Origin: Bacteroidales bacterium UBA4788
GTDB lineage: Bacteria > Bacteroidota > Bacteroidia > Bacteroidales > VadinHA17
Direction: 5' to 3'
Length of the DNA stretch: 33,382 nucleotides
Assembly: GCA_002402965.1 (NCBI GenBank)
Contig: DHGW01000077.1
Coordinates: 53,168 to 86,549, forward strand
The position numbers and the translations under genes are program-made. The notes under the pieces are model-generated. The model saw only the letters and a program-made list of their open reading frames with translations, did no database searches and had not been told where the DNA came from. Of the stretch, positions 1 through 8,017 are shown piece by piece. How positions within the stretch are numbered: position 1 is the first letter of the stretch; every line of letters starts with the position of its first letter.

Positions 1-1434
1 CTCCAGGAGCCAGCTTACCGTGGCATGACCGGCCTCATGGTAGGCGATGGTTCTCTTCTCATCCATTGAGATGATCTTGTTCTTTTTCTCGAGCCCGCCG
101 ATGATCCTGTCAACGGCATCGAGGAAATCCTGTTTCTCCACAACTGTCTTGTTTCCCCTGGCAGCGATGAGGGCAGCTTCGTTGCATACATTGGCAATAT
201 CGGCTCCCGAGAACCCGGGGGTCTGTTTTGCCAGGAAAGCGATATCAAACCCCTCCTCGAGCTTGATGGGACGGAGGTGCACCTTAAAGATCTCCTCACG
301 CTCCTTGATGTCAGGAAGCTCAACGTTTATCTGGCGGTCAAAACGACCTGCCCTCAGCAATGCCTTGTCAAGTATGTCGGCCCTGTTGGTGGCTGCCAGG
401 ATAATCACACCGCTGTTTGTTCCGAAGCCATCCATCTCAGTGAGGAGCTGGTTGAGAGTATTCTCCCTTTCGTCATTGGCACCGAAGTTCGGGTTGCGGC
501 CGCGGGCACGCCCCACAGCGTCTATCTCATCTATGAACACTATGCACGGCGCCTTCTCCTTGGCCTGCTTGAACAGATCCCTGACACGTGAGGCGCCGAC
601 ACCGACGAACATCTCGACGAAGTCTGATCCCGAAATCGAGAAGAAGGGCACGTTGGCTTCACCGGCCACTGCCTTTGCCAGGAGAGTCTTGCCTGTCCCG
701 GGAGGGCCTACCAGCAGAGCACCCTTTGGTATCTTGCCTCCAAGGGAAGTATATTTTTTCGGATTCTTAAGGAAATCAACTATTTCCATCACCTCTGTCT
801 TGGCCTCCTGAAGACCCGCAACATCACTGAAGTTGGTTTTGATGTGAGTGTCCTTGTCAAATATCTGGGCCTTCGACTTGCCAACACTGAAGATATTGCC
901 GGCGCCTCCGCCTCCGGCTGAGGACATGCGGCGCGCGAAGTAGATCCAGAGCACGGCTATAAGCAGGAAGGGAAGGATCACGCCGAGGAATGTTGCCAGA
1001 TAATCCTTTCTCTTCTGGTATTCAATATAAATTCGCTCATCCTCGGAGTAGCCAGCCTTGTCCTGGGCGGCCTCAAAGAAATCCTGGAACAGCTCAACCG
1101 TCCCGAAAGTGTGATAATAGTGCGGCTTAGGCGGCTGAAGGCCGAAGCCCTTCTGCTCCGCGAAATCCGGATAGCGCCCGCTCTTCAGGGAATCAGGCTT
1201 GATATAAATCTCCGCCTGCTCCTCGTTGATCACGATCACCTTTTCGATGTCATGCTGCATGATCATCGCCTCAATCTCCCTCTGCCCCGCCTTCTGGGAG
1301 TACTTTCCCGCGAATAGGAGCTGGAAAACGAGAAATGTAGTCACGACAATGACGATAGGCCAGCTGGAGCTAAACCATGATTTGGGCTTCTTGCCGTTCT
1401 TGTCTGACTTCGGAGTCTCCTTGCTCTCTGCCAT
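1..1434 (-). CDS. ftsH: ATP-dependent zinc metalloprotease FtsH, N-terminal 478 residues (cut by window edge)
   Basis: This is a membrane-anchored AAA+ protease that extracts and degrades membrane and regulatory proteins. The start is the ATG at 1434 and the frame stays open to base 1. Visible parts are a short Lys-rich cytoplasmic N-terminus, TM1 at about residues 25-43, a periplasmic domain, TM2 at about 148-167, a Gly-rich linker, Walker A GPPGTGKT (243-250), Walker B VFIDEID (299-305), the second region of homology ending in RPGRFDR (361-367), and the zinc-binding HEAGH (466-470). The rest of the peptidase domain lies outside the window. It sits 8 bp after rsfS on the same strand, so the two are probably co-transcribed. 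Identification is very secure. Confidence 0.98.
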   Translation of the reverse strand, partial: MAESKETPKSDKNGKKPKSWFSSSWPIVIVVTTFLVFQLLFAGKYSQKAGQREIEAMIMQHDIEKVIVINEEQAEIYIKPDSLKSGRYPDFAEQKGFGLQPPKPHYYHTFGTVELFQDFFEAAQDKAGYSEDERIYIEYQKRKDYLATFLGVILPFLLIAVLWIYFARRMSSAGGGGAGNIFSVGKSKAQIFDKDTHIKTNFSDVAGLQEAKTEVMEIVDFLKNPKKYTSLGGKIPKGALLVGPPGTGKTLLAKAVAGEANVPFFSISGSDFVEMFVGVGASRVRDLFKQAKEKAPCIVFIDEIDAVGRARGRNPNFGANDERENTLNQLLTEMDGFGTNSGVIILAATNRADILDKALLRAGRFDRQINVELPDIKEREEIFKVHLRPIKLEEGFDIAFLAKQTPGFSGADIANVCNEAALIAARGNKTVVEKQDFLDAVDRIIGGLEKKNKIISMDEKRTIAYHEAGHATVSWLLE

Positions 1435-1442
1435 AGTACCTT

Positions 1443-1826
1443 TTAACCTTTCTTTTCTGTAATATCCTCGAGATACGTAATGCGGCCATCGGCCCATAAC
1501 GACTCAAGGTCGTAAAAATCCCTGTAGGGCTGCTGAAAGATATGCACGAGAATATCACCGTAATCGAGCAGGACCCATATGCAATTCTCCTTTCCTTCCA
1601 CGTGGTAAGGCTTGACACCTGTCTCCTTCCTCACCACATCCTCCACTGACCATGCCAGGGAGTCAACCTGTTTGGTGGAGGGGACATGACTGATTACGAA
1701 CCAGTCACACATCCTGCTTTCAATATTTCTCAGATCTATCAGGGCCACCTTTTCACCCTTCTTTTCAAACAATCCCCTGACAATGCTGTCAGTCATCCCG
1801 GTGGCCTTCACTGTGCCTTTTCTCAT
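1443..1826 (-). CDS. rsfS: Ribosomal silencing factor RsfS (YbeB/Iojap family)
   Basis: RsfS binds ribosomal protein uL14 and blocks joining of the ribosomal subunits when nutrients are scarce. The product is 127 aa, a normal length for the family. It has the family core: a KKGEKVALIDLR strand, then MCDWFVISHVPSTKQVDSLA, the VEGKENCIWVLLDYGDILVHIF block, and a C-terminal YDLESLWADG. I chose the ATG at 1826; a TTG one codon earlier is also in frame. A TAATTTTG promoter motif lies about 40 bp upstream. The gene leads into ftsH 8 bp downstream, a common Bacteroidota order. Confidence 0.95.
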   Translation of the reverse strand: MRKGTVKATGMTDSIVRGLFEKKGEKVALIDLRNIESRMCDWFVISHVPSTKQVDSLAWSVEDVVRKETGVKPYHVEGKENCIWVLLDYGDILVHIFQQPYRDFYDLESLWADGRITYLEDITEKKG

Positions 1827-1866
1827 CAATAAACTTTTCAGTAATAAACAGTTCTGTTAATTGCCG

Positions 1867-1874
1867 CAAAATTA
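1867..1874 (-). promoter_or_regulatory. Bacteroidota -7 promoter motif for rsfS-ftsH
   Basis: TAATTTTG on the minus strand matches the Bacteroidota -7 consensus TAnnTTTG exactly and lies about 40 bp before the rsfS ATG. I do not see a TTG at the -33 position, so the assignment rests on the -7 element alone. Confidence 0.55.
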
Positions 1875-1995
1875 CGAACATTTATCCGTATTTTCGTCCG
1901 GCTGCAGTTCTTTTTACAATTAGGGTGCCAATTTGTTCAGGGATGCCACTCCGCTGCACCGGGTAAAGAAATGACCTCATTAAGGCTTGATTATC

Positions 1996-2736
1996 ATGAT
2001 TATAGGAACAAATGTCAGACACTGCCAAAAAGTGTCATCCACCAATACGGTGGCCGCTGCGCTGCTCAGGGATTCAAACCCTCCTGAGGGCACGGTAATA
2101 ACCGCCTCATACCAGGAAAGCGGAAAGGGCCAACCGGGCAACAGCTGGGAGAGCGAATCAGGCAAAAACCTGATTATGAGCGTAATACTCTATCCTGTTA
2201 TGGTCAGGCCGGCTGATCAGTTCATTCTCTCCAGGATGGTCTCCCTCGCGGTTTTTGACCTGGTGGCAAAGCATACAACGGCAGCCAGGATCAAATGGCC
2301 AAACGACATCTATGCAGGGAATGACAAAATAGCAGGCATACTGATTGAGAACAGCATCATGGGTGAGGCTCTCGGAAGCACAATTGCCGGCATCGGGCTG
2401 AATGTCAACCAGACCATCTTCAGGAGCGGCGCTCCGAACCCGACATCACTGAAACAGGTGACCGGCACGAACCATGACCTGCAGGCTGTCACGCAAGAAC
2501 TGATCACCCTGCTTGACAAAAGGTATGCAATGGTGATCAGTGGCAAAGCCGGCCTGCTTGAGAGCGAGTATCACGCTGCACTCTACAGGGCAGGGGAATG
2601 GCATCGCTATTCAGATGATGAAGGAATGTTTGATGGAATGATTGAAAAAGTCATGCCTGACGGGATGCTTTCGGTAAGAAAAAGAAACGGCATTGCCCGC
2701 CTTTATGCCTTCAGGGAGATTGATTACATCCTCTGA
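1996..2736 (+). CDS. birA: Biotin--[acetyl-CoA-carboxylase] ligase, catalytic-only type
   Basis: The enzyme activates biotin with ATP and transfers it to the biotin carrier domain of biotin-dependent carboxylases. From the ATG at 1996 it is 246 aa. Residues 4-17 carry the GTN...SSTN substrate motif, about 42-51 the ESGKGQPGNSW loop (the adenylate-binding GRGR-x-W loop in other members), 100-106 the catalytic KWPNDIY, and further on GIGLNVNQ. There is no N-terminal helix-turn-helix, so it should not be a DNA-binding repressor like the E. coli protein. A TTG at 1987 is in frame, but the ATG puts the GTN motif at the expected position. Its 3' end overlaps the convergent SRPBCC gene by 26 bp. It is divergent from rsfS. 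Confidence 0.93.
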   Translation: MIIGTNVRHCQKVSSTNTVAAALLRDSNPPEGTVITASYQESGKGQPGNSWESESGKNLIMSVILYPVMVRPADQFILSRMVSLAVFDLVAKHTTAARIKWPNDIYAGNDKIAGILIENSIMGEALGSTIAGIGLNVNQTIFRSGAPNPTSLKQVTGTNHDLQAVTQELITLLDKRYAMVISGKAGLLESEYHAALYRAGEWHRYSDDEGMFDGMIEKVMPDGMLSVRKRNGIARLYAFREIDYIL

Positions 2737-3157
2737 CCTTGTCATAACCATTGTATGACTCGATGATGTCCATCAGATTCTCAAGGTACCTTCCGGCGGA
2801 GTCACCAATGAGCATTCGCAGGAGAGGATTCATATTCAGGCCGGCGTCAATCCGCACCAATGACCTCATGTTGCTGATGAATTCTATGTTTACCCTCACC
2901 TTCACCTTTCCCGTAAGGAATGATTCTGCCTCGTATGTTATCATTGAATGAGGCAGTGCCTCTGACAGCGAGGCTGTTATCCTGCCCGCAGTCTCCGCCT
3001 TGAAGCTGCACCGGTCTTCTGTCGCTTCCCAGTCGGTCACACTGCCTTCGGGGATAACCTTCATGAAATTGCGCATGTCTGTCAGAAAAGCATAGAGGTC
3101 ACTGTCTCCGCATGGCACCTCTGCCATTCTGCTGGTATATGTTGTCATCGGGCTCAT
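2711..3157 (-). CDS. SRPBCC (START-like/polyketide cyclase-like) family protein
   Basis: This is a 148-aa soluble protein with no signal peptide. The pattern suggests a small helix-grip fold: an N-terminal strand, a helix containing DLYAFLTDMRNFMKVIP, a central run of strands, and a long C-terminal helix (about 108-138, with LENLMDIIESYN). Such proteins bind hydrophobic ligands, but the ligand here is unknown. It lies 64 bp downstream of pyrE on the same strand and is likely co-transcribed with it. Its 3' end overlaps that of birA in convergent orientation. Family-level assignment is moderately sure and no specific function can be given. The ATG at 3148 is an alternative start. Confidence 0.75.
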   Translation of the reverse strand: MSPMTTYTSRMAEVPCGDSDLYAFLTDMRNFMKVIPEGSVTDWEATEDRCSFKAETAGRITASLSEALPHSMITYEAESFLTGKVKVRVNIEFISNMRSLVRIDAGLNMNPLLRMLIGDSAGRYLENLMDIIESYNGYDKVRGCNQSP

Positions 3158-3221
3158 CCCGGGTAATCCTTTATTATTCGATTAACATTCATCTGTCTTG
3201 ATCGCCTTTATGCTCTGATCT

Positions 3222-3866
3222 TCAGCCCCGTATTTCCTTTCCCCACTCAGACGGTTCCGTGCGCCACACCTTCAGCGTCTCCACATCACCCTGGGTGATA
3301 TACCCTGACGCTGCAGCCATATCTACCAGGACGCTGTAGTTGCTGAGCGTGTCAAGCCTGCACTGCTCTGCTGCGAATGAATCTGCCGCCCTGGCAAAAC
3401 CATAGGTGAAGATGGCTATCATACCCAGTACCTCGCATCCTGCCTCACGCAGCGCCCTGACGGCGCCCAGGCTGCTTCCGCCCGTTGATATGAGATCTTC
3501 TATCACCACCACCTTCTGGCCATTTTCATAGTGACCTTCTATCTGGTTTCCCAGGCCATGATCCTTGACTCCCGACCGGACATATATGAATGGCAGCCCC
3601 AGTTTGTCAGCCACCAGAGCCCCGTGAGCAATGGCGCCTGTTGCAACGCCCGCTATCAGCTCAGCGCCGGGATAGAGCTCCCGGACTTTTGCCGCAAAGG
3701 AATCCCTTATGTAACCACGCACCTCCGGAAATGATAGGGTCTTACGGTTGTCACAATAGATGGGCGACTTCCAGCCCGAAGCCCAGGTAAAAGGTTTTGC
3801 CGGTTGCAATTTAATTGCTTTAATTTGCAGCAGGTATTCTGCGGTTTTCTTAGCGGTTTCGTACAT
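3222..3866 (-). CDS. pyrE: Orotate phosphoribosyltransferase
   Basis: PyrE transfers phosphoribose from PRPP to orotate to give OMP in pyrimidine synthesis. From the ATG at 3866 the product is 214 aa, the normal size. It shows the N-terminal FTWASGWKSPIYCDNR substrate region (26-41), the VRSGVKDHGLGNQIEG loop (96-111), and the PRPP-binding VVVIEDLISTGGSS (119-132). The frame extends 40 codons further upstream, but those codons lie inside the oppositely oriented Nudix gene and do not resemble the family. The start codons of pyrE and the Nudix gene abut at CATATG with no gap. The SRPBCC gene follows 64 bp downstream. Confidence 0.96.
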   Translation of the reverse strand: MYETAKKTAEYLLQIKAIKLQPAKPFTWASGWKSPIYCDNRKTLSFPEVRGYIRDSFAAKVRELYPGAELIAGVATGAIAHGALVADKLGLPFIYVRSGVKDHGLGNQIEGHYENGQKVVVIEDLISTGGSSLGAVRALREAGCEVLGMIAIFTYGFARAADSFAAEQCRLDTLSNYSVLVDMAAASGYITQGDVETLKVWRTEPSEWGKEIRG

Positions 3867-4484
3867 ATGCTGAAGTATAAGGTATATTTTGACAACAGGG
3901 TTATCACTCTCTCCCCCGAGCCCGACAGGGTGCAAAAATACGCCCTTTACCACAATTACCATGTGCCGGAGGAACTCTTTACCCAAATATCACAGTTTGC
4001 CGTCAATAATGACCTCTCCTCCCTGAATATTTATTCATCTGATATCAACAACCTCTGGGAGGTCTTCTCCTCCTGGTTCGTTGTAACAAGCGCTGCAGGA
4101 GGACTTGTCAGCCATCCCTCCGGCCGTTACCTCTTCATCATGCGTTACGGGCGATGGGATCTGCCCAAGGGGCATATGGAGGAGGGCGAGACTCCTGAAG
4201 AGTGTGCCCTCAGGGAGGTGACGGAGGAGTGCAATATCCACGGGCATGTCATTGAGGGCTCCCTGCCGCCCAGTTACCACACATACCTGTTTGACAACAA
4301 GCCCTACATGAAAAAAACCTGGTGGTTCAGAATGACATATAATGGTGAGATGATCACCGATCCCCAGGCTTCCGAGGGCATCACACATGCGGAATGGCTT
4401 GCTCCGGCAGAGATAGCCAGAATCAAGTCAAACACATTCCGGTCACTTCTTGACCTGCTGAATTACACCCTGCGGATGAAGTGA
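3867..4484 (+). CDS. Nudix hydrolase with N-terminal extension
   Basis: The 205-aa product hydrolyses a nucleoside diphosphate linked to some other group; the substrate cannot be predicted. The Nudix box is at about residues 102-124: G-x5-E at 102-108, then REVTEEC at 116-122. The box is well kept except that the usual Gly after EEx is Asn. About 70 residues precede the Nudix core; they contain no helix-turn-helix, so this is not an NrtR-type regulator. I chose the ATG at 3867, which abuts the pyrE start on the other strand. The frame runs 21 codons further upstream to 3804, but that part overlaps pyrE. It converges on coaD. Confidence 0.88.
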   Translation: MLKYKVYFDNRVITLSPEPDRVQKYALYHNYHVPEELFTQISQFAVNNDLSSLNIYSSDINNLWEVFSSWFVVTSAAGGLVSHPSGRYLFIMRYGRWDLPKGHMEEGETPEECALREVTEECNIHGHVIEGSLPPSYHTYLFDNKPYMKKTWWFRMTYNGEMITDPQASEGITHAEWLAPAEIARIKSNTFRSLLDLLNYTLRMK

Positions 4485-4559
4485 GAAGGGCCTTCCGGGC
4501 ATGACCACGGAAGCCTGGCAATAAATGAGCCATCTATATGAATCCTGCTGGTGCAGTGA

Positions 4560-5036
4560 TCACTTCCCGAGGTAATCCGAAATATTTATTGAGGCTGGCA
4601 CGAACATCGAAGCATCTCCGCCGTGCTTAATAATATCACGTACAATGGTGGAGTTGACCGGGGTGTGTTCGGTACTGGTGAGCAGGAACACGGTATCTAT
4701 CTCAGGCGCCATCTTCCAGTTCATATGCCCCATGGCCCGCTCATATTCGAAATCGACAGCCGTGCGAAGTCCGCGTACGATGTAACGCGCGTTGTGACTG
4801 CGGCAGAACTCGACAGTCAGTCCGCTAAAGGGAGTGATCTCCACCCTGTTCTCTCCCTCAAATACTTTGGAGATCATTTTTATCCTCATCTCAATGCTGA
4901 AGAGGTTCTTCTTTTCCGCATTCTCCCCCACAGCGATGATCACTCTGTCAAACAACAGCAGCGCCCTTTTTACGATTGATTCATGTCCTACGGTGAAGGG
5001 ATCGAACGAGCCCGGGAATACAGCAATTTTATCCAT
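4560..5036 (-). CDS. coaD: Phosphopantetheine adenylyltransferase
   Basis: CoaD makes dephospho-CoA from 4'-phosphopantetheine and ATP, the penultimate step of coenzyme A synthesis. The product is 158 aa, typical for the family. The N-terminus carries the nucleotidyltransferase signature FPGSFDPFTVGH (8-19). Later come RYIVRGLRTAVDFEYE and the C-terminal STEHTPVNSTIVRDI, which stands where the family's second ATP-binding motif (ISSTxVR) lies. It starts 15 bp after the lon stop codon on the same strand, so it probably belongs to a lon-coaD transcription unit. Identification is secure. Confidence 0.96.
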   Translation of the reverse strand: MDKIAVFPGSFDPFTVGHESIVKRALLLFDRVIIAVGENAEKKNLFSIEMRIKMISKVFEGENRVEITPFSGLTVEFCRSHNARYIVRGLRTAVDFEYERAMGHMNWKMAPEIDTVFLLTSTEHTPVNSTIVRDIIKHGGDASMFVPASINISDYLGK

Positions 5037-5051
5037 GACCTGGTCTTCTGA

Positions 5052-7514
5052 TTAGTCGAATTCTATTGTCCGCGCATTTGCAACCTTCTGTTGCAGCAGC
5101 ACCTGGTCCAACACATCCATTATTGTGTTTACATAATTGAACTTCAACCCCTTCACGTACTTCTCATTGATCTCCTCCACATCCTTACGGTTCAGTTCAG
5201 ACAGTACTATCTCCTTGATTCCGGCCCGTTTGGCGGCAAGGATTTTCTCCTTGATACCACCTACCGGCAGCACCTTTCCCCTGAGGGTTATCTCGCCGGT
5301 CATGGCCACGTATTTCTTCACCTTTCGCTGGGTGAATGCCGAAGCCACCGATACGGCCATGGTTATACCGGCCGAGGGGCCGTCCTTGGGTATTGCACCT
5401 TCAGGGACGTGTATATGAATGTTCCATTTCTCCGCGAAGGTTTCTGGCAGACCGAGAAGTGAGGCGTGTGCCTTCAGGTATTCGAGGGCGATCACGGCCG
5501 ACTCCTTCATCACATCGCCAAGGTTACCGGTGAGGGTGAGGTTGCCCTTGCCGCGGCTCAGGCTTGTCTCCACGAAGAGTATCTCGCCGCCCGTGGCTGT
5601 CCAGGCCAGCCCGGTGACGACTCCTGCCTGATCATTGCCGTCATAGATGTCTTTCAGGTATTTCGGGGGCCCGAGTATCGCAGCAACAAGAGCGGATGTT
5701 ATCTCAGGGTCAGGCTTGTTCTCAAAGGCGATTTCGCGCGCCCTGTTCCTGACCAGTTTGGCTATCCTCTTGTCAAGCTCCCTTACGCCCGATTCGCGTG
5801 TATATTTCTGGATCACCTCCTCAATCACCCCGCGGCCCATAATGAACTGCCCGGGAGTAACGCCGTGCGCCTCGATCTGCTTTGGGATGAGGTGTTTAAC
5901 GGCTATCTCACGCTTCTCTTCCACCAGGTAACCTGATATCTCAATCAGCTCCATCCTGTCTCGCAGCGCAGGACTCACCGTTGAGAGGGTGTTCGCTGTG
6001 GCAATAAAGAGCACCTTCGAGAGGTCATACTCCAGCTCCAGGAAGTTATCGTAGAAATGGGTGTTCTGCTCGGGGTCAAGCACCTCCAGCAGTGCAGACG
6101 ACGGGTCTCCCCGGAAGTCCTGCCCCACCTTGTCTATCTCGTCAAGGATAAATACCGGGTTGGATGATCCGGCACGCCGTATGTTCTGCACCACCCTTCC
6201 GGGCATGGCTCCGATGTATGTCTTGCGGTGGCCTCTTATCTCCGCCTCGTCATGCAGCCCGCCGAGCGACATACGTGCGTATTTGCGCCCCAGGGCGCGG
6301 GCAACTGACTTGCCCAGGGAGGTCTTGCCCACTCCCGGAGGGCCGTAGAGGCAAAGTATGGGCGAATTGAGGTCACCCTTCAGCTTCAGCACCGCCAGGT
6401 GTTCCAGTATCCTCTCCTTTACCTCCTCCAGCCCGTAATGATCTTCATCAAGCACCCGCTGAGCATTTTTAAGGTCGAGGTTGTCAACTGTGAACTCATT
6501 CCACGGCAGTTCCAGGAGGGTCTGGATGTAGTTCACCTGCACCGAATACTCAGCAGCTGCAGGATTAAGGCGGGAGAGCTTCTCGAGCTCCCTGCTGAAG
6601 ACCTTTGCCACATCCTCACCCCACAGTTTCTTTGCGCCCCTGGCGCGGAACTCCTCCACCTCCTTCTCAACGGGATTGCCACCCAGCTCGTTCTGTATTG
6701 TCTTCATCTGCTGGTGAAGAAGAAACTCGCGCTGCTGCTGGTCTATCTCATACTTGACCTTCGACTGAAGTTCGTTCTTCAGTTCAAGGAGCTGTATCTC
6801 GCGAACCAGGTGCTCAAGCAGTCTCAGTCCACGCTCCCTGAGGGAGACCGCTTCAAGCAGCTTCTGCTTGTCAGTGACGTTGATCTCGGTATTGGCACAG
6901 ATATAGTTAATCAGGTAGGTGCTGTTCTCAATGTTACGCACTGCGAAGGTGGCTTCGGGACTGATATTCGGATTGAGTTTGACGATCTTCACCGAGAGGT
7001 CCTTGAGTGAACCAATGATCACCTCGAAGTCCTTTTCGTCCTCCACACCCCTGGGTTCGGGCATCGCCCTGACCAGTGCCGTCATGTAGGGCTCTGTCAG
7101 AAGAATGCTTTCGATTGCTACCCGTCTGCGACCCTGGATTATTGCTGTGGTTGTACCGTCAGGCATCTCCAGCAGCTTGACAACCTGTCCCAGTGTGCCG
7201 ATTGTATTCAGATCGCGCACTCCGGGATCATCCACCTCGGCGTCAAGCTGTGCTACAGCAGCGACGAGCTTGTCGCCCCGGTAGGCGTCACGCACGAGCT
7301 GGACCGACTTAGACCGGCCGACAGCAATGGGGATCACCACACCGGGAAACAGGACAGTATTGCGCAGCGGAAGCAGGGGCACACTGCCCGGAATCTTCAC
7401 CTCCTCCAGCTCCTGGTCATCGCCGTCAGAAAGAATGGGTATGATCTCCCTTCCCTCGTCTATCAGCTCATGCAAGCCAATCCTGTCCCACTTTCCGAAT
7501 ACCTTCTTTTCCAT
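5052..7514 (-). CDS. lon: ATP-dependent serine protease Lon
   Basis: Lon is a soluble AAA+ protease for misfolded and short-lived regulatory proteins. The product is 820 aa, full length. It has an N-terminal substrate-binding LON domain (about 44-240), a coiled-coil linker rich in Gln, Glu and Lys (about 240-320), Walker A GPPGVGKT (391-398), Walker B VFILDEID (454-461), and a C-terminal peptidase domain with the catalytic Ser in DGPSAG (S714) and Lys in GGIKEK (K757). The start at 7514 is supported by a TAAATTTG motif 17 bp upstream. coaD follows 15 bp downstream. Confidence 0.98.
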   Translation of the reverse strand: MEKKVFGKWDRIGLHELIDEGREIIPILSDGDDQELEEVKIPGSVPLLPLRNTVLFPGVVIPIAVGRSKSVQLVRDAYRGDKLVAAVAQLDAEVDDPGVRDLNTIGTLGQVVKLLEMPDGTTTAIIQGRRRVAIESILLTEPYMTALVRAMPEPRGVEDEKDFEVIIGSLKDLSVKIVKLNPNISPEATFAVRNIENSTYLINYICANTEINVTDKQKLLEAVSLRERGLRLLEHLVREIQLLELKNELQSKVKYEIDQQQREFLLHQQMKTIQNELGGNPVEKEVEEFRARGAKKLWGEDVAKVFSRELEKLSRLNPAAAEYSVQVNYIQTLLELPWNEFTVDNLDLKNAQRVLDEDHYGLEEVKERILEHLAVLKLKGDLNSPILCLYGPPGVGKTSLGKSVARALGRKYARMSLGGLHDEAEIRGHRKTYIGAMPGRVVQNIRRAGSSNPVFILDEIDKVGQDFRGDPSSALLEVLDPEQNTHFYDNFLELEYDLSKVLFIATANTLSTVSPALRDRMELIEISGYLVEEKREIAVKHLIPKQIEAHGVTPGQFIMGRGVIEEVIQKYTRESGVRELDKRIAKLVRNRAREIAFENKPDPEITSALVAAILGPPKYLKDIYDGNDQAGVVTGLAWTATGGEILFVETSLSRGKGNLTLTGNLGDVMKESAVIALEYLKAHASLLGLPETFAEKWNIHIHVPEGAIPKDGPSAGITMAVSVASAFTQRKVKKYVAMTGEITLRGKVLPVGGIKEKILAAKRAGIKEIVLSELNRKDVEEINEKYVKGLKFNYVNTIMDVLDQVLLQQKVANARTIEFD

Positions 7515-7530
7515 ATTGGGTAAAAGTATG

Positions 7531-7538
7531 CAAATTTA
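7531..7538 (-). promoter_or_regulatory. Bacteroidota -7 promoter motif for lon
   Basis: TAAATTTG on the minus strand matches TAnnTTTG exactly and ends 17 bp before the lon ATG, implying a very short leader. There is no convincing TTG at -33. I see no heat-shock-type element. Confidence 0.5.
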
Positions 7539-7601
7539 CTTAATATTACTTTAACACTGGTGCCTCATCAGCCACCGGCCAGCACCCGCGTCACACTCAA
7601 A

Positions 7602-7632
7602 CAAAAAAAAAGCCGCCTTGTTTAAGGCAGCT
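7602..7632 (-). terminator. Rho-independent terminator after rpmE2
   Basis: Read on the minus strand, a 9-bp stem (AGCTGCCTT / AAGGCGGCT, one G-U pair) with a 4-base loop is followed directly by a run of nine T. It begins 20 bp beyond the rpmE2 stop codon and separates that gene from lon. Confidence 0.9.
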
Positions 7633-7652
7633 CTGTATGGTATGATATTTAC

Positions 7653-7919
7653 CTATTGAGTCTTCTTGCCGAGGTGATTCTTGTAACGGTTCATGTACTT
7701 GTCAACCCTTCCAGCCGTGTCAACAAGCTTCATCTTGCCCGTGTAGAAGGGATGAGATGTGTTTGATATCTCAAGCTTGATGAGCGGATATTCCTTGCCG
7801 TCCTCCCATTTGATTGTATCACGTGAAGCCGCGGTTGAACGTGTCATGAAGGTGAATCCGTTTGACATATCCTGAAATACAACCATCCTGTAATTATTCG
7901 GGTGTATACCTTCTTTCAT
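7653..7919 (-). CDS. rpmE2: 50S ribosomal protein L31 type B
   Basis: This is an 88-aa ribosomal protein bL31 of the zinc-independent type. It begins MKEGIHPNNYRMVVFQDMS, contains SNTSHPFYTGKMKLVDTAGRVDK and has no CxxC zinc ligands, as expected for the type B (RpmE2) form that many Bacteroidota use constitutively. It is a single-gene unit: a perfect promoter lies 50-80 bp upstream and a strong terminator 20 bp downstream. Confidence 0.96.
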   Translation of the reverse strand: MKEGIHPNNYRMVVFQDMSNGFTFMTRSTAASRDTIKWEDGKEYPLIKLEISNTSHPFYTGKMKLVDTAGRVDKYMNRYKNHLGKKTQ

Positions 7920-7968
7920 CTTCTGATATAATTAATTACTGTTATGAAAACCCATTTTCAAGGGAGTG

Positions 7969-8000
7969 CAAAGATAATGAACAATAGAGAAAATACAAAA
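7969..8000 (-). promoter_or_regulatory. Complete Bacteroidota promoter for rpmE2
   Basis: On the minus strand TTTTG (8000-7996) is followed after exactly 19 bases by TATCTTTG (7976-7969). This fits the Bacteroidota sigma-ABfr layout of -33 TTTG and -7 TAnnTTTG. The -7 element is about 50 bp before the rpmE2 ATG. Confidence 0.85.
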
Positions 8001-8017
8001 GGAGTGACAAAAAAATT

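Noticed and set aside
47..811. 254-codon plus-strand frame opposite ftsH
   Set aside because: It is antisense to an unmistakable FtsH with all motifs in order; its translation is Ser/Arg-rich and shows no family.
3867..3986. N-terminal extension of pyrE to 3986
   Set aside because: The added 40 codons lie inside the Nudix gene and do not resemble PyrE; the ATG at 3866 gives the family's normal length.
4484..4560. Terminator between the convergent Nudix and coaD genes
   Set aside because: A GGCCTTCCG / CGGAAGCC pairing is present but has a bulge, a 10-base loop and no T-run, so support is too weak.
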